DNA from: Paenibacillus sp.
Lineage (GTDB): Bacteria > Bacillota > Bacilli > Paenibacillales > YIM-B00363
Assembly: GCF_035645195.1 (NCBI RefSeq)
Contig: NZ_DASQNA010000041.1
Coordinates: 248,001 to 312,000 of the forward strand
Reading direction: 5' to 3'
Length of the DNA stretch: 64,000 nucleotides
Under the pieces are notes generated by a model. The model was not told the origin of the DNA. It searched no databases and was given only the letters and a program-made list of their open reading frames with translations. The position numbers and the translations under genes are program-made. The first letter of the stretch is position 1. The number at the start of each line of letters is the position of its first letter. Of the stretch, positions 33,001 to 42,084 are shown piece after piece.

Positions 33001-33942
33001 TTATTGCCCTTCGGCGGCGAAAAACTGCTCGATCCACTGCAGCGCATTGTCCCGGCGTTCGGCGCCCTGCCGGATGCCGATAATCATGTCTTTGTACATG
33101 AACGTCATATCGTCCGCGAATGCGGTGCCGCTCACGTCGAAGCCGTACACGCGCTCCGGCCCGGGCGGCGCTTCCTCGCCGGGAGCGGCGCGTTCGGGCG
33201 GCTCCGGCGCTTTGGCGAGCGCTTCCTCCGGCACCTTGCCGGCCAAGCTGCCGGTCGCGACCGCGTCCAAGCTTTCCAGCGCGCCGCCGTTGACGATCCA
33301 TCGGAACGAATCTTGATCGAGAATGTAGACATCCGGACGTTCGGTCGCGAGCATGACGACCGCTTTCTGCTGGAGGGCGATGTCCGCCATTCCTTGCTCG
33401 CCCATATCGACCGCGAGATATTCGACTTCGACCCGCTGCCAGCCCGGCACCTGATTGACGATAGCCGCCTCGACCGGGTCCATATTGTTATCGTTGTTCG
33501 GCAAATAAAATTTGCCCATTACCATAATTTCCAAATCAGGCGGCGGCAGCGCAGCCAGCCGCGCTTGCTCCTCGCGGTGGTCGATGTAAGCGGATACGCC
33601 GTAGATCAGCAAAGCGACCGCGGCGATCGCGCCGATCAAATGCCATTTGTAGTAACTGAAGAAATGATCGATTTTCGCTACGAGTCCCGCATATTGCTTG
33701 TACTTACCATACTTCTCCGCCTGAATCGTCGCAACGTCTTTCTGATCTTCGTACTGCTGAATGAGCCGGTACGCGCGGTGTACCGCCTCGAACGATTCGG
33801 AATCGGCATCCGCCCCGGCTTCCTTTTTCCTCGCCCGCTCCCGCCGGAGAAGAAGGTCGTATTTTTTCTCGACAGCCTCTTTGGTCGCGGTTCTGTCTAG
33901 ACCCAACGTCGCATACGCTTGGTCCAATTCGTTGTTGCCCAC
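33001..33942 (-). CDS. Membrane protein with J-domain-like N-terminus
   Basis: A 313-residue protein. Residues about 5-65 resemble a J domain by helix pattern (LDQAYATLGLDRTATKEAVEKKYDLLLRRERARKK ... FEAVHRAYRLIQQYE), but the HPD motif that activates Hsp70 is absent. One membrane helix lies near 100-118 (WHLIGAIAAVALLIYGVSAYI). The ~190-residue extracellular part resembles a solute-binding-type fold (LEIMVMGKFYLPNN; VDMGEQGMADIALQQKAVVMLATERPDVYILDQDSF). Function unknown. It has its own promoter region and is convergent with ubiD. Confidence 0.72.
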   Translation of the reverse strand: MGNNELDQAYATLGLDRTATKEAVEKKYDLLLRRERARKKEAGADADSESFEAVHRAYRLIQQYEDQKDVATIQAEKYGKYKQYAGLVAKIDHFFSYYKWHLIGAIAAVALLIYGVSAYIDHREEQARLAALPPPDLEIMVMGKFYLPNNDNNMDPVEAAIVNQVPGWQRVEVEYLAVDMGEQGMADIALQQKAVVMLATERPDVYILDQDSFRWIVNGGALESLDAVATGSLAGKVPEEALAKAPEPPERAAPGEEAPPGPERVYGFDVSGTAFADDMTFMYKDMIIGIRQGAERRDNALQWIEQFFAAEGQ

Positions 33943-34085
33943 ATGGAGTCACCCCAAACCGTTTTTTAACCATTATAGTAGTACGAGACGAATTATGAAA
34001 TGTTTCATGTAAAGAATGGAAAATATGAAAAGAGAAATCAGGTCCGGTTTCTGAAGACTAGAGTTGCCAGCCCGAGCTATGTTCC

Positions 34086-34149
34086 TTGACAAACCTCCGC
34101 TAGCCACATAGAGTAAAGGTTAGTTAACCGGTTTCTTAAAACGCTTACA
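34086..34149 (+). promoter_or_regulatory. Promoter and operator of the first LacI-family gene
   Basis: TTGACA (34086-34091) and TAGAGT (34109-34114) have 17-base spacing. Just downstream, 34126-34147 matches 35250-35271 at 20 of 22 positions: AACCGGTTTC, one variable base, TAAAACG, one variable base, TTAC. The second half (34136-34149) also resembles a cre site. The position over the transcription start suggests autorepression. Confidence 0.65.
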
Positions 34150-34165
34150 TAAATGGGGTGGGATG

Positions 34166-35182
34166 ATGAAAGTAACGATCGACGTGGTCGCCAAAAAAGC
34201 GGGGGTATCGAAGGCCACCGTGTCTCGCATATTAAACGGCAATTACTTGCAAATGACGAAAGAAACGAAGGAGCGAGTGCTCGCCGTTATTAACGAGCTG
34301 AACTACCGCCCCAACGTATACGCGCAGGGATTGAAATCCACGAAGACGAACGTACTCGGCATTGTGCTCTCCAATTTGAAAAACCCGTTTTGGGCGACGG
34401 TGCTGGAAGGTTTCGAGGATGCGTGCAAGAAGAAGGGCTACAGCGTCATGATTTGCAATTCCAACGAGGATCGGCAGCAGGAGGAGGAATTGGTTCGCGG
34501 ACTCCGGTATCGGAAGGTCGACGGGATCGTGGTCAACCCGACGTCCGGTAACCAGCCGTTGTTCGCCGAGCTGGCGGAAGAAAAATATCCGATCGTCTTC
34601 ATCAATAGGCGGCTGGAAGGCGTAAACACCGACAACGTCATCGTAGACAACCGGAAAGGCGCAACGATGGCGGTCGAGCATTTTGTACGTTTGAAGAAAC
34701 AACGACTCGCAGCGCTCGTATACCCGTACCAAGGCATCAGCACATGGCAAGAGCGGATCGAAGGCTTCGAAGAAGCGCTGCTGAAGCATGGATTGGACAA
34801 GCAACAATACCAAATCAGGGTCATCGATCAACGGGAAGGCGCGGCCAACGCGGCGGTGAAACAATTGATGGACGGCTTTAAACCGGATGCGATTTTCTCC
34901 ACGAACAACATGATGACGCTGGAAATCATGGAAGCCGTTAAGGAATGCGGACTTACGATCCCGGATGACGTCGCCTTAATCGGATACGACGAAACGGTGT
35001 GGTCCAAGCACTTGAATCCGCCGCTGACGACCGTCAACCAGCCGGCGGCGCAGCTAGGGGCGCTGGCGGCCCAAAAGCTGATCAAGCGCATCGAATCCAA
35101 ATCGAAGCGGCCGCGGGCAAGCACGGAGGTGCTGGAACCGAACCTGATCGTCCGGCGCTCTTGCGGATCTTCGAATATTTAA
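34166..35182 (+). CDS. LacI-family transcriptional regulator
   Basis: A 338-residue repressor. The N-terminal LacI helix-turn-helix reads TIDVVAKKAGVSKATVSRILNGNYLQMTKETKERVLAVINELNYRPNVYAQGLKS. The ligand-binding domain follows (LGIVLSNLKNPFWATVLEGFEDACKKKGYSVMICNSNED; DAIFSTNNMMTLEIMEAVKECGLTIPDDVALIGYDETVWSKHLNPPLTTVNQP). ATG 34166 gives better spacing to GGGGTGGG than the adjacent ATG 34163. It lies directly upstream of an 11-gene catabolic operon and shares an operator sequence with it, so it most likely controls itself and that operon in response to the operon's substrate. Confidence 0.87.
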   Translation: MKVTIDVVAKKAGVSKATVSRILNGNYLQMTKETKERVLAVINELNYRPNVYAQGLKSTKTNVLGIVLSNLKNPFWATVLEGFEDACKKKGYSVMICNSNEDRQQEEELVRGLRYRKVDGIVVNPTSGNQPLFAELAEEKYPIVFINRRLEGVNTDNVIVDNRKGATMAVEHFVRLKKQRLAALVYPYQGISTWQERIEGFEEALLKHGLDKQQYQIRVIDQREGAANAAVKQLMDGFKPDAIFSTNNMMTLEIMEAVKECGLTIPDDVALIGYDETVWSKHLNPPLTTVNQPAAQLGALAAQKLIKRIESKSKRPRASTEVLEPNLIVRRSCGSSNI

Positions 35183-35210
35183 AAAATTCTCATATCGCGA
35201 ACGAAAATGA

Positions 35211-35271
35211 TTGACGGTTGAAGGGGAGTGTGTTAGTCTACGTCTAGGAAACCGGTTTCGTAAAACGGTTA
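35211..35271 (+). promoter_or_regulatory. Promoter and operator of the RraA-Ldh2-transporter operon
   Basis: TTGACG (35211-35216) and TAGTCT (35234-35239) are 17 bases apart. The perfect palindrome GAAACCGGTTTC (35248-35259) followed by TAAAACGGTTACG covers the expected transcription start. The same block lies before the adjacent LacI gene. Confidence 0.65.
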
Positions 35272-35295
35272 CGAAGACGAGGAGGTCGCGATGCT

Positions 35296-35979
35296 TTGAC
35301 AAACATCGGTTTCCGTGTCCTGCCGCTGACGAGGCGGCCCGACCCGGCGCTTGTACAACGGTTCGAACATGTCGTAACTCCGCACATCAGCGACAATTTG
35401 CACCGAATGCACAGCGCGTCCGCTCAGTTGAAAGCGTTTCATCGAAGCAAGAAGATGGTTGGCGTCGCCTTCACCGTCAAAACGCGTCCCGGCGACAACT
35501 TAATGGTCCACAAGGCGATCGATTTGGCCCAGCCCGGCGACGTCATTGTGGTGGATGCCGGCGGTGATATGACGAACTCGATCATCGGCGAAATTATGAT
35601 GCGCCTTGCGATCCGCAAGGGGCTGGCTGGTTTCGTGATCGACGGGGCCATCCGCGACACGGCGGTGTTCGACAGCGACGACTTCCCGCTTCCCGTTTAT
35701 GCGAAAGGCGTCACCCATAGAGGCCCGTACAAGGACGGACCGGGGGAAATCAACGTCCCGATTCAAATCGGCGGGATGATCGTGCATCCCGGGGACATCA
35801 TGGTCGGCGACGAGGACGGTATCGTCGCGGTCCCGCTGGACGCGGCCGACGACGTGCTGCGCAAGGTGATCGAACAGCAGAAGAAAGAAGAACTCATTCT
35901 GCAATCCATTGCCGACGGAACGGTAGATCGGACTTGGGTAGATCAACTCTTAAAAGAGAAAGGTTGTGATCTGAGTTGA
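35296..35979 (+). CDS. RraA-like protein (HMG/CHA aldolase or oxaloacetate decarboxylase family)
   Basis: A 227-residue protein of the RraA/class II HMG aldolase fold. Key segments are HISDNLHRMHSASAQL, DVIVVDAGGDMTNSIIGEIMMRLAIRKGLAGFVIDGAIRD (the Arg and Asp of the active site) and IQIGGMIVHPGDIMVGDEDGIVAVP. Family members cleave 4-hydroxy-2-oxo acids or decarboxylate oxaloacetate. Here, with dehydrogenases, an aldolase step in hydroxyacid catabolism is plausible. The start is TTG 35296, supported by GGAGG 10 bases upstream. A competing ATG at 35291 in another frame would make only two codons. The gene overlaps the next by 4 bases. Confidence 0.82.
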   Translation: MTNIGFRVLPLTRRPDPALVQRFEHVVTPHISDNLHRMHSASAQLKAFHRSKKMVGVAFTVKTRPGDNLMVHKAIDLAQPGDVIVVDAGGDMTNSIIGEIMMRLAIRKGLAGFVIDGAIRDTAVFDSDDFPLPVYAKGVTHRGPYKDGPGEINVPIQIGGMIVHPGDIMVGDEDGIVAVPLDAADDVLRKVIEQQKKEELILQSIADGTVDRTWVDQLLKEKGCDLS

Positions 35980-37061
35980 ATCTGCCGCTGCTCTACGACT
36001 GGCGTAAATTGCAGCTCTTTTGTGAAAGCGTTTTTATCCGCGCCGGCGTACCGCCCGCTTATGCGGCGACCGTCGCCGAATCGCTCGTCGAAGCGGATTT
36101 GCGAGGCGTCGATTCCCATGGCGTCGTCCGAACGTCGATTTATTTGAAACGGGTCGTCGCCGGCCGCATTCAGCCCGAGGCCACTCCCGAAATCGTATCG
36201 GACGGTACGGCCACGGTGCTGCTGGACGGACGCAACAACTTTGGCTCGGTCGTCGGCATGAAGGCGTTGTCGATCGCATGCGAGCGGGCGGAGAGACACG
36301 GCGTGTGCGTCGTAGGCGTGAAAAATTCGAACCATTTCGGCACCGGAGCCTTCTACGCGCTTAAAGCGATTGAACGAAACCTAGGACTGATGGTGATGAG
36401 CAACGCTTCGCAGACGATGCCTCCGACGGGCGGCGTTCGGCCGTTCCTCGGAACGAATCCGCTGGCGGTCGGCTTCCCCGCGGGGGAAGAGCTCCCGTTC
36501 CTTCTCGATATGGCCACTTCCGTCGTCGCCAGAGGCAAAATCATCGTCGCATCGCAAAAAGGGGAAAGCATCCCGCTCGGCTGGGCGGTCGACAAACACG
36601 GCAACCCGACTACGAATGCCGACGAAGCGCTGGAAGGCTCCGTGCTTCCGGTAGGCGGGCCGAAAGGATACGCCATCTCGATGTTCATCGACATCTTGTC
36701 CGGCGTCTTAACGGGGGCCGGTTACGGCAGCTCGGTGAACAATATGTACGAAAACTGGAAAGAGGATCAGAACGTCGGGCACATGTTTCTCGCGTTCGAC
36801 ATCGGCAAATTCATGCCGATCGACCAGTTTAAGCGGCGCATGGACCATTACATACGATCGATCAAGGCCGAACCGAAGGCCGAGGGCGTATCGGAAATTC
36901 TCATTCCAGGCGAGCTCGAACATCGGAAAACCGTAGAGCGGAAGAGGGACGGCATCCTGCTGCCTGCGAAAGTAGTTCAAGAACTGTACGATATCGGCGA
37001 GCAGTACGGAGTGCCGCTGGCGCCCGCCGCTTGCGAGCTGTACGAAGGGAAAACCTCGTGA
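35976..37061 (+). CDS. Malate/L-lactate/ureidoglycolate dehydrogenase-type oxidoreductase (Ldh2 family)
   Basis: A 361-residue NAD(P)-dependent enzyme of the Ldh_2 family. The N-terminal ADLRGVDSHGVVRTSIYLKR motif, the substrate-site NSNHFGTGAFYALKA, TNPLAVGFPAG and LDMATSVVARGKI are diagnostic. Family members reduce or oxidise 2-oxo/2-hydroxy acids. TTG 35976 is the start and overlaps the RraA stop (TTGA). With the aldolase upstream it would supply or consume a 2-keto acid. Confidence 0.85.
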   Translation: MNLPLLYDWRKLQLFCESVFIRAGVPPAYAATVAESLVEADLRGVDSHGVVRTSIYLKRVVAGRIQPEATPEIVSDGTATVLLDGRNNFGSVVGMKALSIACERAERHGVCVVGVKNSNHFGTGAFYALKAIERNLGLMVMSNASQTMPPTGGVRPFLGTNPLAVGFPAGEELPFLLDMATSVVARGKIIVASQKGESIPLGWAVDKHGNPTTNADEALEGSVLPVGGPKGYAISMFIDILSGVLTGAGYGSSVNNMYENWKEDQNVGHMFLAFDIGKFMPIDQFKRRMDHYIRSIKAEPKAEGVSEILIPGELEHRKTVERKRDGILLPAKVVQELYDIGEQYGVPLAPAACELYEGKTS

Positions 37062-37095
37062 ACGACGCGGGGCGCAATGACGGGAGGGAAAGGCA

Positions 37096-37965
37096 TTGAC
37101 GAATATTGGATTTATCGGGCTCGGCGCGATGGGGCTCCCGATGGCCCGCCGGTTGGCGGAGGCCGGGCATGCGCTATTCGTGACGGTGCATCGGAACCCG
37201 GAGCCGGCGGAGGAGCTGAGGAAGCTCGGAGCCGTCGTCGTCGAGAACGCGGCCGAAGCGGCGGCGGCATGCGATGTCATGATCACGATTTTGCCGGCCG
37301 ATCCGGAAATGGAAGCCGTGCTGCTGGATGAACGGGTCATTGAAGCGCTGCAGCCGGGCAAAATCGTCCTGGAGATGACCTCTGGCTCTCCGGAATGTTT
37401 CCGGAACATCGCCCAAGTTTACGAAGCCCGCGGCATTCGGCTGCTGGACGCTCCGGTCAGCGGAGGCGTCGCCGGAGCGGCGAACGGCACGTTGACGATC
37501 ATGGCCGGCGGCGACGCAGGCATCATCGAAGAGACGCAGGACGTATTGAGCGTCCTCTCGAACAAAGTGATTCACGTCGGCGAAGGCGGAGCCGGCAAGG
37601 CGATCAAGGCGATCAACCAAATGCTGGCGGCCGTTCACATGATCGCCGCGTCGGAAGCGATCGCGCTTGGCGAGAAGCTGGGCGTCGATCTGGAGAAGAT
37701 GCATCAGGTCATCGCCGAAAGCTCCGGAGGCTCCTACGTATTCGATAAGAAATATAAGATGGCGCTGGAGGAAAGATTCGCTCCGGGCTTCAAAATGAAC
37801 CTCATGATCAAGGATATGCGGATCGCGTTGTCGGAAGGGGAAGGCATCCCGATGCCGATCGCGACGGCGGCGTACCAAATGTACCACCTCGCATCGCGAA
37901 CCGACGGCGACTCGGATTATGCGGCCGTCAGCAAAATCATTAGAGGCACGTCCGGAAGGACGTAA
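37096..37965 (+). CDS. NAD(P)-dependent oxidoreductase, 3-hydroxyisobutyrate dehydrogenase-like
   Basis: A 289-residue beta-hydroxyacid dehydrogenase. The Rossmann motif is IGFIGLGAMGLPMARRLAEAGH (about 4-25), the substrate loop LLDAPVSGGVAGAANGTLTIMAGG (about 116-139), and the catalytic Lys lies in GAGKAIKAINQML. In related operons such enzymes act as tartronate-semialdehyde reductase or on similar short hydroxyacids. The start is TTG 37096, 8 bases after GGGAGGGAAA. Confidence 0.85.
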   Translation: MTNIGFIGLGAMGLPMARRLAEAGHALFVTVHRNPEPAEELRKLGAVVVENAAEAAAACDVMITILPADPEMEAVLLDERVIEALQPGKIVLEMTSGSPECFRNIAQVYEARGIRLLDAPVSGGVAGAANGTLTIMAGGDAGIIEETQDVLSVLSNKVIHVGEGGAGKAIKAINQMLAAVHMIAASEAIALGEKLGVDLEKMHQVIAESSGGSYVFDKKYKMALEERFAPGFKMNLMIKDMRIALSEGEGIPMPIATAAYQMYHLASRTDGDSDYAAVSKIIRGTSGRT

Positions 37966-37981
37966 CGAAGGGGGCGGCAGC

Positions 37982-39013
37982 ATGCAAGTCGCGCTGATCG
38001 GCGCCGGCGAATTCGCCAAGACGCATCTGGAAGCGTACCGCAGAAATCCGAACGTCACGGTAAGCTGGATTTGCGATCCGAACCTCGAGGCGGCGCGGAA
38101 CTACGCCGACCGATACGGCATCGCGAACGTAACCGCGAACTATGAACACGCACTGCTCGATCCCGCGGTCTCGTTCGTCGATATTACGGCGCCCAACTAC
38201 CTGCATAAACCGATGGCCGTCCGCGCGATGGAGGCGGGCAAAGACGTCCTGTGCGAAAAGCCGATGGCGCTGAACGTTCAGGAATGCTTAGATATGAAGT
38301 TGGCTTCCGAACGTACGGGGCGAAAGCTGTTCGTCAAATATCATCAGCGATTCGACCCCGTCCACCGGCGCGTCAAAGCGATGATCGAATCCGGGCAGTT
38401 CCCCGACCCGGTCATGGCGATGTTCACGCTGTTCGGCAACCATATTCCGTCGATGAGCGATCCGAACCATTGGCGGGGGAATCCGGCGCTGTGCGGCGGG
38501 GGCTGCTTATTTTCGTCCGGCTCGCATGTGCTGGATTTGATCCATTCCTTCTTCGGCAAGTTGAAAGCGGTAACAGCGGTGGCACGGCAATTAGTCGTCA
38601 ACAACCCGGACAAAGGGGACGACAACGCCACCGTCACCATGGAATTCGAGTCGGGCGTCGTCGTCAACTTCATCGGCTGCTGGACGACGGACCGGTGGAC
38701 GTGGTCCAAGGAAATTCACAATCGGCACGGGTCGCTTCGCGTGGAGCAGGACGAGAACAAGTCCAATCTGCTGCTGCTGACGAAGTCGAGCGCGACCGAG
38801 CTGCTGATGGAACAGCCGGATTGGTTCAATCAGTCGAATTATGCGGCCATCGACCATTTCGTCGACTGCATGAACGACGCGGCTGAACCGCTGTACAGCC
38901 TGGACGAATGCATCGAATCGATGAGATTGTTGGAGCTCGCCTATATGTCTTCCGAGCAGGGCAGACGGATCATCCGAAACGAAATTAATGAAGCGGAGGG
39001 GAAAGCGGTATGA
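37982..39013 (+). CDS. Gfo/Idh/MocA family oxidoreductase
   Basis: A 343-residue sugar dehydrogenase-like protein. The Rossmann motif is ALIGAGEFAKTHLEAYRRNP, the conserved EKP motif DVLCEKPMALNVQECLDM, and the active-site region GGGCLFSSGSHVLDLIHSFFG. Substrate unknown. ATG 37982 follows AAGGGGGCGG; the frame is open upstream but overlaps the HIBADH gene. The stop overlaps the next gene's start (ATGA at 39010). Confidence 0.85.
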   Translation: MQVALIGAGEFAKTHLEAYRRNPNVTVSWICDPNLEAARNYADRYGIANVTANYEHALLDPAVSFVDITAPNYLHKPMAVRAMEAGKDVLCEKPMALNVQECLDMKLASERTGRKLFVKYHQRFDPVHRRVKAMIESGQFPDPVMAMFTLFGNHIPSMSDPNHWRGNPALCGGGCLFSSGSHVLDLIHSFFGKLKAVTAVARQLVVNNPDKGDDNATVTMEFESGVVVNFIGCWTTDRWTWSKEIHNRHGSLRVEQDENKSNLLLLTKSSATELLMEQPDWFNQSNYAAIDHFVDCMNDAAEPLYSLDECIESMRLLELAYMSSEQGRRIIRNEINEAEGKAV

Positions 39014-40134
39014 ACAATCGGTTGTTTGCAAAAATTTACGGGTGCGAAGCCGCGGGTACGATCGGCAATTCGATGGGGGACGTCACGGAAGGCTTGTTGT
39101 GGCACGAAATCGAGGAGAAGTACGGCTTCGTGACGGAGCTGCTGCCGCAGGAGAAGAAGGGATCCGTCGTCAGCGGCAACGACGACAAAACGACGGAAGG
39201 TCAGCCGCTTGGACCGAAGCTGATTTATCACCCGCACACGAGGCCCCCGGGCATGACGGAAGACGGCATGGAACGCCACCGTCTCTGCACGAGCGCCATC
39301 CTCCGCAAGGGCGGCCGCATCGACATCGTCGATTTGGCTCGCACATGGATCAGCGACATCGATCCGGAGAAATTCGGCTATTTGCTCGGGCCGCAAGACC
39401 AAGTCATCTATTACTCGCTGAAAGCGGGCGTTCCTCCTTGGGAAGTGGGCCGCTACGCCGCTTGGCCGGGCATGATCGGCACTTCGAAAATGATTATGCC
39501 GATCGGCATGGTCAACGCTTGCAACCCGGAGCAGGCGGCGCAGGACGCGCTCGCGCTCGGCGCGATCAAAGACGTTAGGGGCGTGCCGGGCAACTACGCC
39601 ATCGAAGTTTGTTCCGCGATCGCGGCGGCGACGGCGGAAGCGTTGAAGCCGACGGCGAGCGTCGACTCGATCATCGACGCGGCGCTCGGATATTTGTCCG
39701 GACCGCCGCGGCAGGAGGTCGAAATGGGACTGCAATGGGCGAAGCAAGTCGACGATTGGAAGGAGCTCCGTCCGATCTACGATCGTTACTACGCCGGGAA
39801 GCGGATGTCCAACGCAGTCGAAATTTTGTCCGGTGGGCTCGCCTGCTTTTACGTTTCCGAAGGTCGACCGAAGGAAGCGCTCCTGTACGCCGTCAACCTG
39901 GGCAGAGATACGGACTGCAAGGCGTATATCGCAGGCGGGCTGGCTGGCGCGCTTCGCGGGATCGAAGCCATTCCCGCCGATTGGGTCAAGACGGTCGAGG
40001 AAGCGGCAGCCAACGACCCGTATACGGTGTCTCGCCGTACGGCCAAGGAGGCCGCGGAAGGGTTGTATGCCGCAGCCTTGAATACGCACCAAAAATTGAA
40101 GGACGTCATCGGCAGCATCGATCAGCAGTTGTAA
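39010..40134 (+). CDS. ADP-ribosylglycohydrolase-fold protein (DraG family)
   Basis: A 374-residue DraG/ARH-fold protein. Expected magnesium-binding segments are present: AAGTIGNSMGD (about 14-24), GNDDKTTEG (about 56-64) in the place of the usual TDDT motif, and LGRDTDCKAYIAGGLAGALRG (about 298-318), the signature C-terminal motif. Classical members remove ADP-ribose from proteins. Inside a sugar/hydroxyacid operon a role on a small N- or O-glycoside is more likely, but that is inference. It is coupled to the upstream dehydrogenase by a 4-bp overlap. Confidence 0.78.
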   Translation: MNNRLFAKIYGCEAAGTIGNSMGDVTEGLLWHEIEEKYGFVTELLPQEKKGSVVSGNDDKTTEGQPLGPKLIYHPHTRPPGMTEDGMERHRLCTSAILRKGGRIDIVDLARTWISDIDPEKFGYLLGPQDQVIYYSLKAGVPPWEVGRYAAWPGMIGTSKMIMPIGMVNACNPEQAAQDALALGAIKDVRGVPGNYAIEVCSAIAAATAEALKPTASVDSIIDAALGYLSGPPRQEVEMGLQWAKQVDDWKELRPIYDRYYAGKRMSNAVEILSGGLACFYVSEGRPKEALLYAVNLGRDTDCKAYIAGGLAGALRGIEAIPADWVKTVEEAAANDPYTVSRRTAKEAAEGLYAAALNTHQKLKDVIGSIDQQL

Positions 40135-40168
40135 CCGCAAGGCCAGCAACTCAGAAGGTGGTGACTAC

Positions 40169-41113
40169 GTGAAGCCGACGCCGACCCTATTCAAAAAAGG
40201 AACGCTCCTCGGCACCGGATGGGCCAAAGAGCTCTTCAAGCACCGATACATATACCTCATGCTGCTTCCGGTCGTTTTGTACTACTTCATTTTTCACTAC
40301 TTGCCGCTGTACGGCATCATCATCGCGTTCAAAGATTTCGCGCCGCTGCGAGGAATTTGGGGAAGCCCTTGGGTCGGGTTCGAGCATTTTGAACAGTTCT
40401 TTCAGAGCCATTACTTTTGGCGGCTGCTTCAGAACACCGTCCTGATCAGCTTTTACGATCTGCTCTTCGGGTTTCCGGCGCCGATCATTTTGGCACTTAT
40501 ACTCAACGAAGTTCGCAAGGAAAAATTCAAAAGGTTCGTGCAAACGGTTTCATATTTGCCGCACTTCATCTCGCTGATCGTTATCGTAGGCATGGTCGTC
40601 GATTTCCTAGCGCGCGATGGCCTTGTGAATCAGCTGCTTTCCTTCATCGGCGTGGAGCCGATCGCCTTCATGCAGTCGCCGGAATGGTTCCGCACGATTT
40701 ACGTCTCTTCGAACATCTGGCAGACGATCGGGTGGGGGTCGATCATTTACCTTGCGGCGCTGACAGCCATATCGCCCGAGCTGTATGAGGCTTCTCGCGT
40801 CGACGGGGCGAATCGGTGGAAGCAGCTGCTGCACATTACGCTGCCCGGCATCATGCCGACGATCGTCATCATGCTCATTTTGCGAGTCGGCGACATGATG
40901 TCCGTCGGGCACGAGAAAATCATTCTCATGTATAATCCCCTGACGTACGAAACGGCGGACGTCATCGCGAGCTTCATTTACAGGAAAGGTCTTCTCGAAA
41001 TGAGTTACAGCTACAGCACGGCGATCGGGTTGTTCAACGCGGCGATCAACTTGTTTCTGCTGCTTTGGGTCAACCGAATGGCCCGCCGGCTGAGCGGTAC
41101 GTCGTTATGGTAG
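40169..41113 (+). CDS. lplB: ABC transporter permease (LplB/YteP-like)
   Basis: A 314-residue permease of the Lpl/YteP type, starting with a helix (YIYLMLLPVVLYYFIFHYLPLYGIIIAFKDF) typical of this group and ending in INLFLLLWVNRMARRLSGTSLW. The EAA loop is ELYEASRVDGANRWKQLLHITLPGIMPTI. These importers take up complex oligosaccharides in Paenibacillus and Bacillus. GTG 40169 has AGAAGGTGGTG upstream. The second permease and lipoprotein follow. Confidence 0.83.
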   Translation: MKPTPTLFKKGTLLGTGWAKELFKHRYIYLMLLPVVLYYFIFHYLPLYGIIIAFKDFAPLRGIWGSPWVGFEHFEQFFQSHYFWRLLQNTVLISFYDLLFGFPAPIILALILNEVRKEKFKRFVQTVSYLPHFISLIVIVGMVVDFLARDGLVNQLLSFIGVEPIAFMQSPEWFRTIYVSSNIWQTIGWGSIIYLAALTAISPELYEASRVDGANRWKQLLHITLPGIMPTIVIMLILRVGDMMSVGHEKIILMYNPLTYETADVIASFIYRKGLLEMSYSYSTAIGLFNAAINLFLLLWVNRMARRLSGTSLW

Positions 41114-41162
41114 ACAGCGACGAAAGCCGCCCGGCACGAACAACGAACGAAGGAGGTGGGTT

Positions 41163-42041
41163 ATGCTCGCAAAAAGCGTTACTTCCAAACTGTCGGACGG
41201 CGTAATTTATTCCCTCTTGTCGCTCTTGGTCGTCCTTACGCTGTATCCGTTTTTGTACGTGCTCATGGCATCCATCAGCGACCCGAAACTGTTTTCGCAG
41301 CATCAGGGGATCCTGCTATGGCCGAAAGGCTTCTCTCTGGAAACGTACAAATACGTGCTCGAGAATCCGAACATCATGACAGGATACCGCAACACCCTGT
41401 TTTACGTGATGGCCGGAACTACGATCAATATGTTCATGTCCTCGCTCGGCGCTTACGCGCTGTCTCGGAAGTACGTACGCGGCGCGACGGCGATCATGAT
41501 CCTGATCGTATTCACGATGTTTTTTAGCGGCGGCATGATCCCCAACTACCTGAACGTTAGAAGCCTGGGGCTGCTCAATACTCCGTGGGCCATCCTACTG
41601 CCGACCGCCATCAACACGTTCAATCTCATCGTGCTGCGGACGGCGTTCGCCGCCGTGCCGGACAGCATGGAGGAGTCTGCGAAAATCGACGGAGCTCACG
41701 ATTTTACGATCCTCTTCCGCATCTTCATTCCGCTGTCGCTGCCGATCATGGCCGTCATGACGCTCTTCTACTTGGTTCAACATTGGAACTCCTGGTTTCC
41801 CGCCTTGATTTATCTTCAAGACCGAAACATGTTCCCTGTCCAGCTGTTCCTGCGAGAAATCCTCATCGCGAGCAGCACCGACAACATGACCGGGTCGGTC
41901 GGTCAACTGGATCAATACCAGATCGGCCAGACGATCAAATACGCGACCATCATCATCGTGGCGCTGCCGATCGCTTGCGTCTATCCGTTCCTCCAGAAAT
42001 ATTTCACCAAAGGCATCATGGTCGGCGCCGTGAAAGGGTAA
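41163..42041 (+). CDS. lplC: ABC transporter permease (LplC/YtcP-like)
   Basis: A 292-residue permease with the LplC-type N-terminus (VIYSLLSLLVVLTLYPFLYVLMASISDPKL), the characteristic FTMFFSGGMIPNYLNVRSLGLLNTPWAILLP, and the EAA loop DSMEESAKIDGAHDFTILFRIFIPLSLPIM. It ends YFTKGIMVGAVKG as in the family. AAGGAGGTGGG precedes ATG 41163. Confidence 0.85.
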   Translation: MLAKSVTSKLSDGVIYSLLSLLVVLTLYPFLYVLMASISDPKLFSQHQGILLWPKGFSLETYKYVLENPNIMTGYRNTLFYVMAGTTINMFMSSLGAYALSRKYVRGATAIMILIVFTMFFSGGMIPNYLNVRSLGLLNTPWAILLPTAINTFNLIVLRTAFAAVPDSMEESAKIDGAHDFTILFRIFIPLSLPIMAVMTLFYLVQHWNSWFPALIYLQDRNMFPVQLFLREILIASSTDNMTGSVGQLDQYQIGQTIKYATIIIVALPIACVYPFLQKYFTKGIMVGAVKG

Positions 42042-42084
42042 CGGCACGGCTTCCTACTATTCCAAAAGGGAGTTGTTCGTAAAC

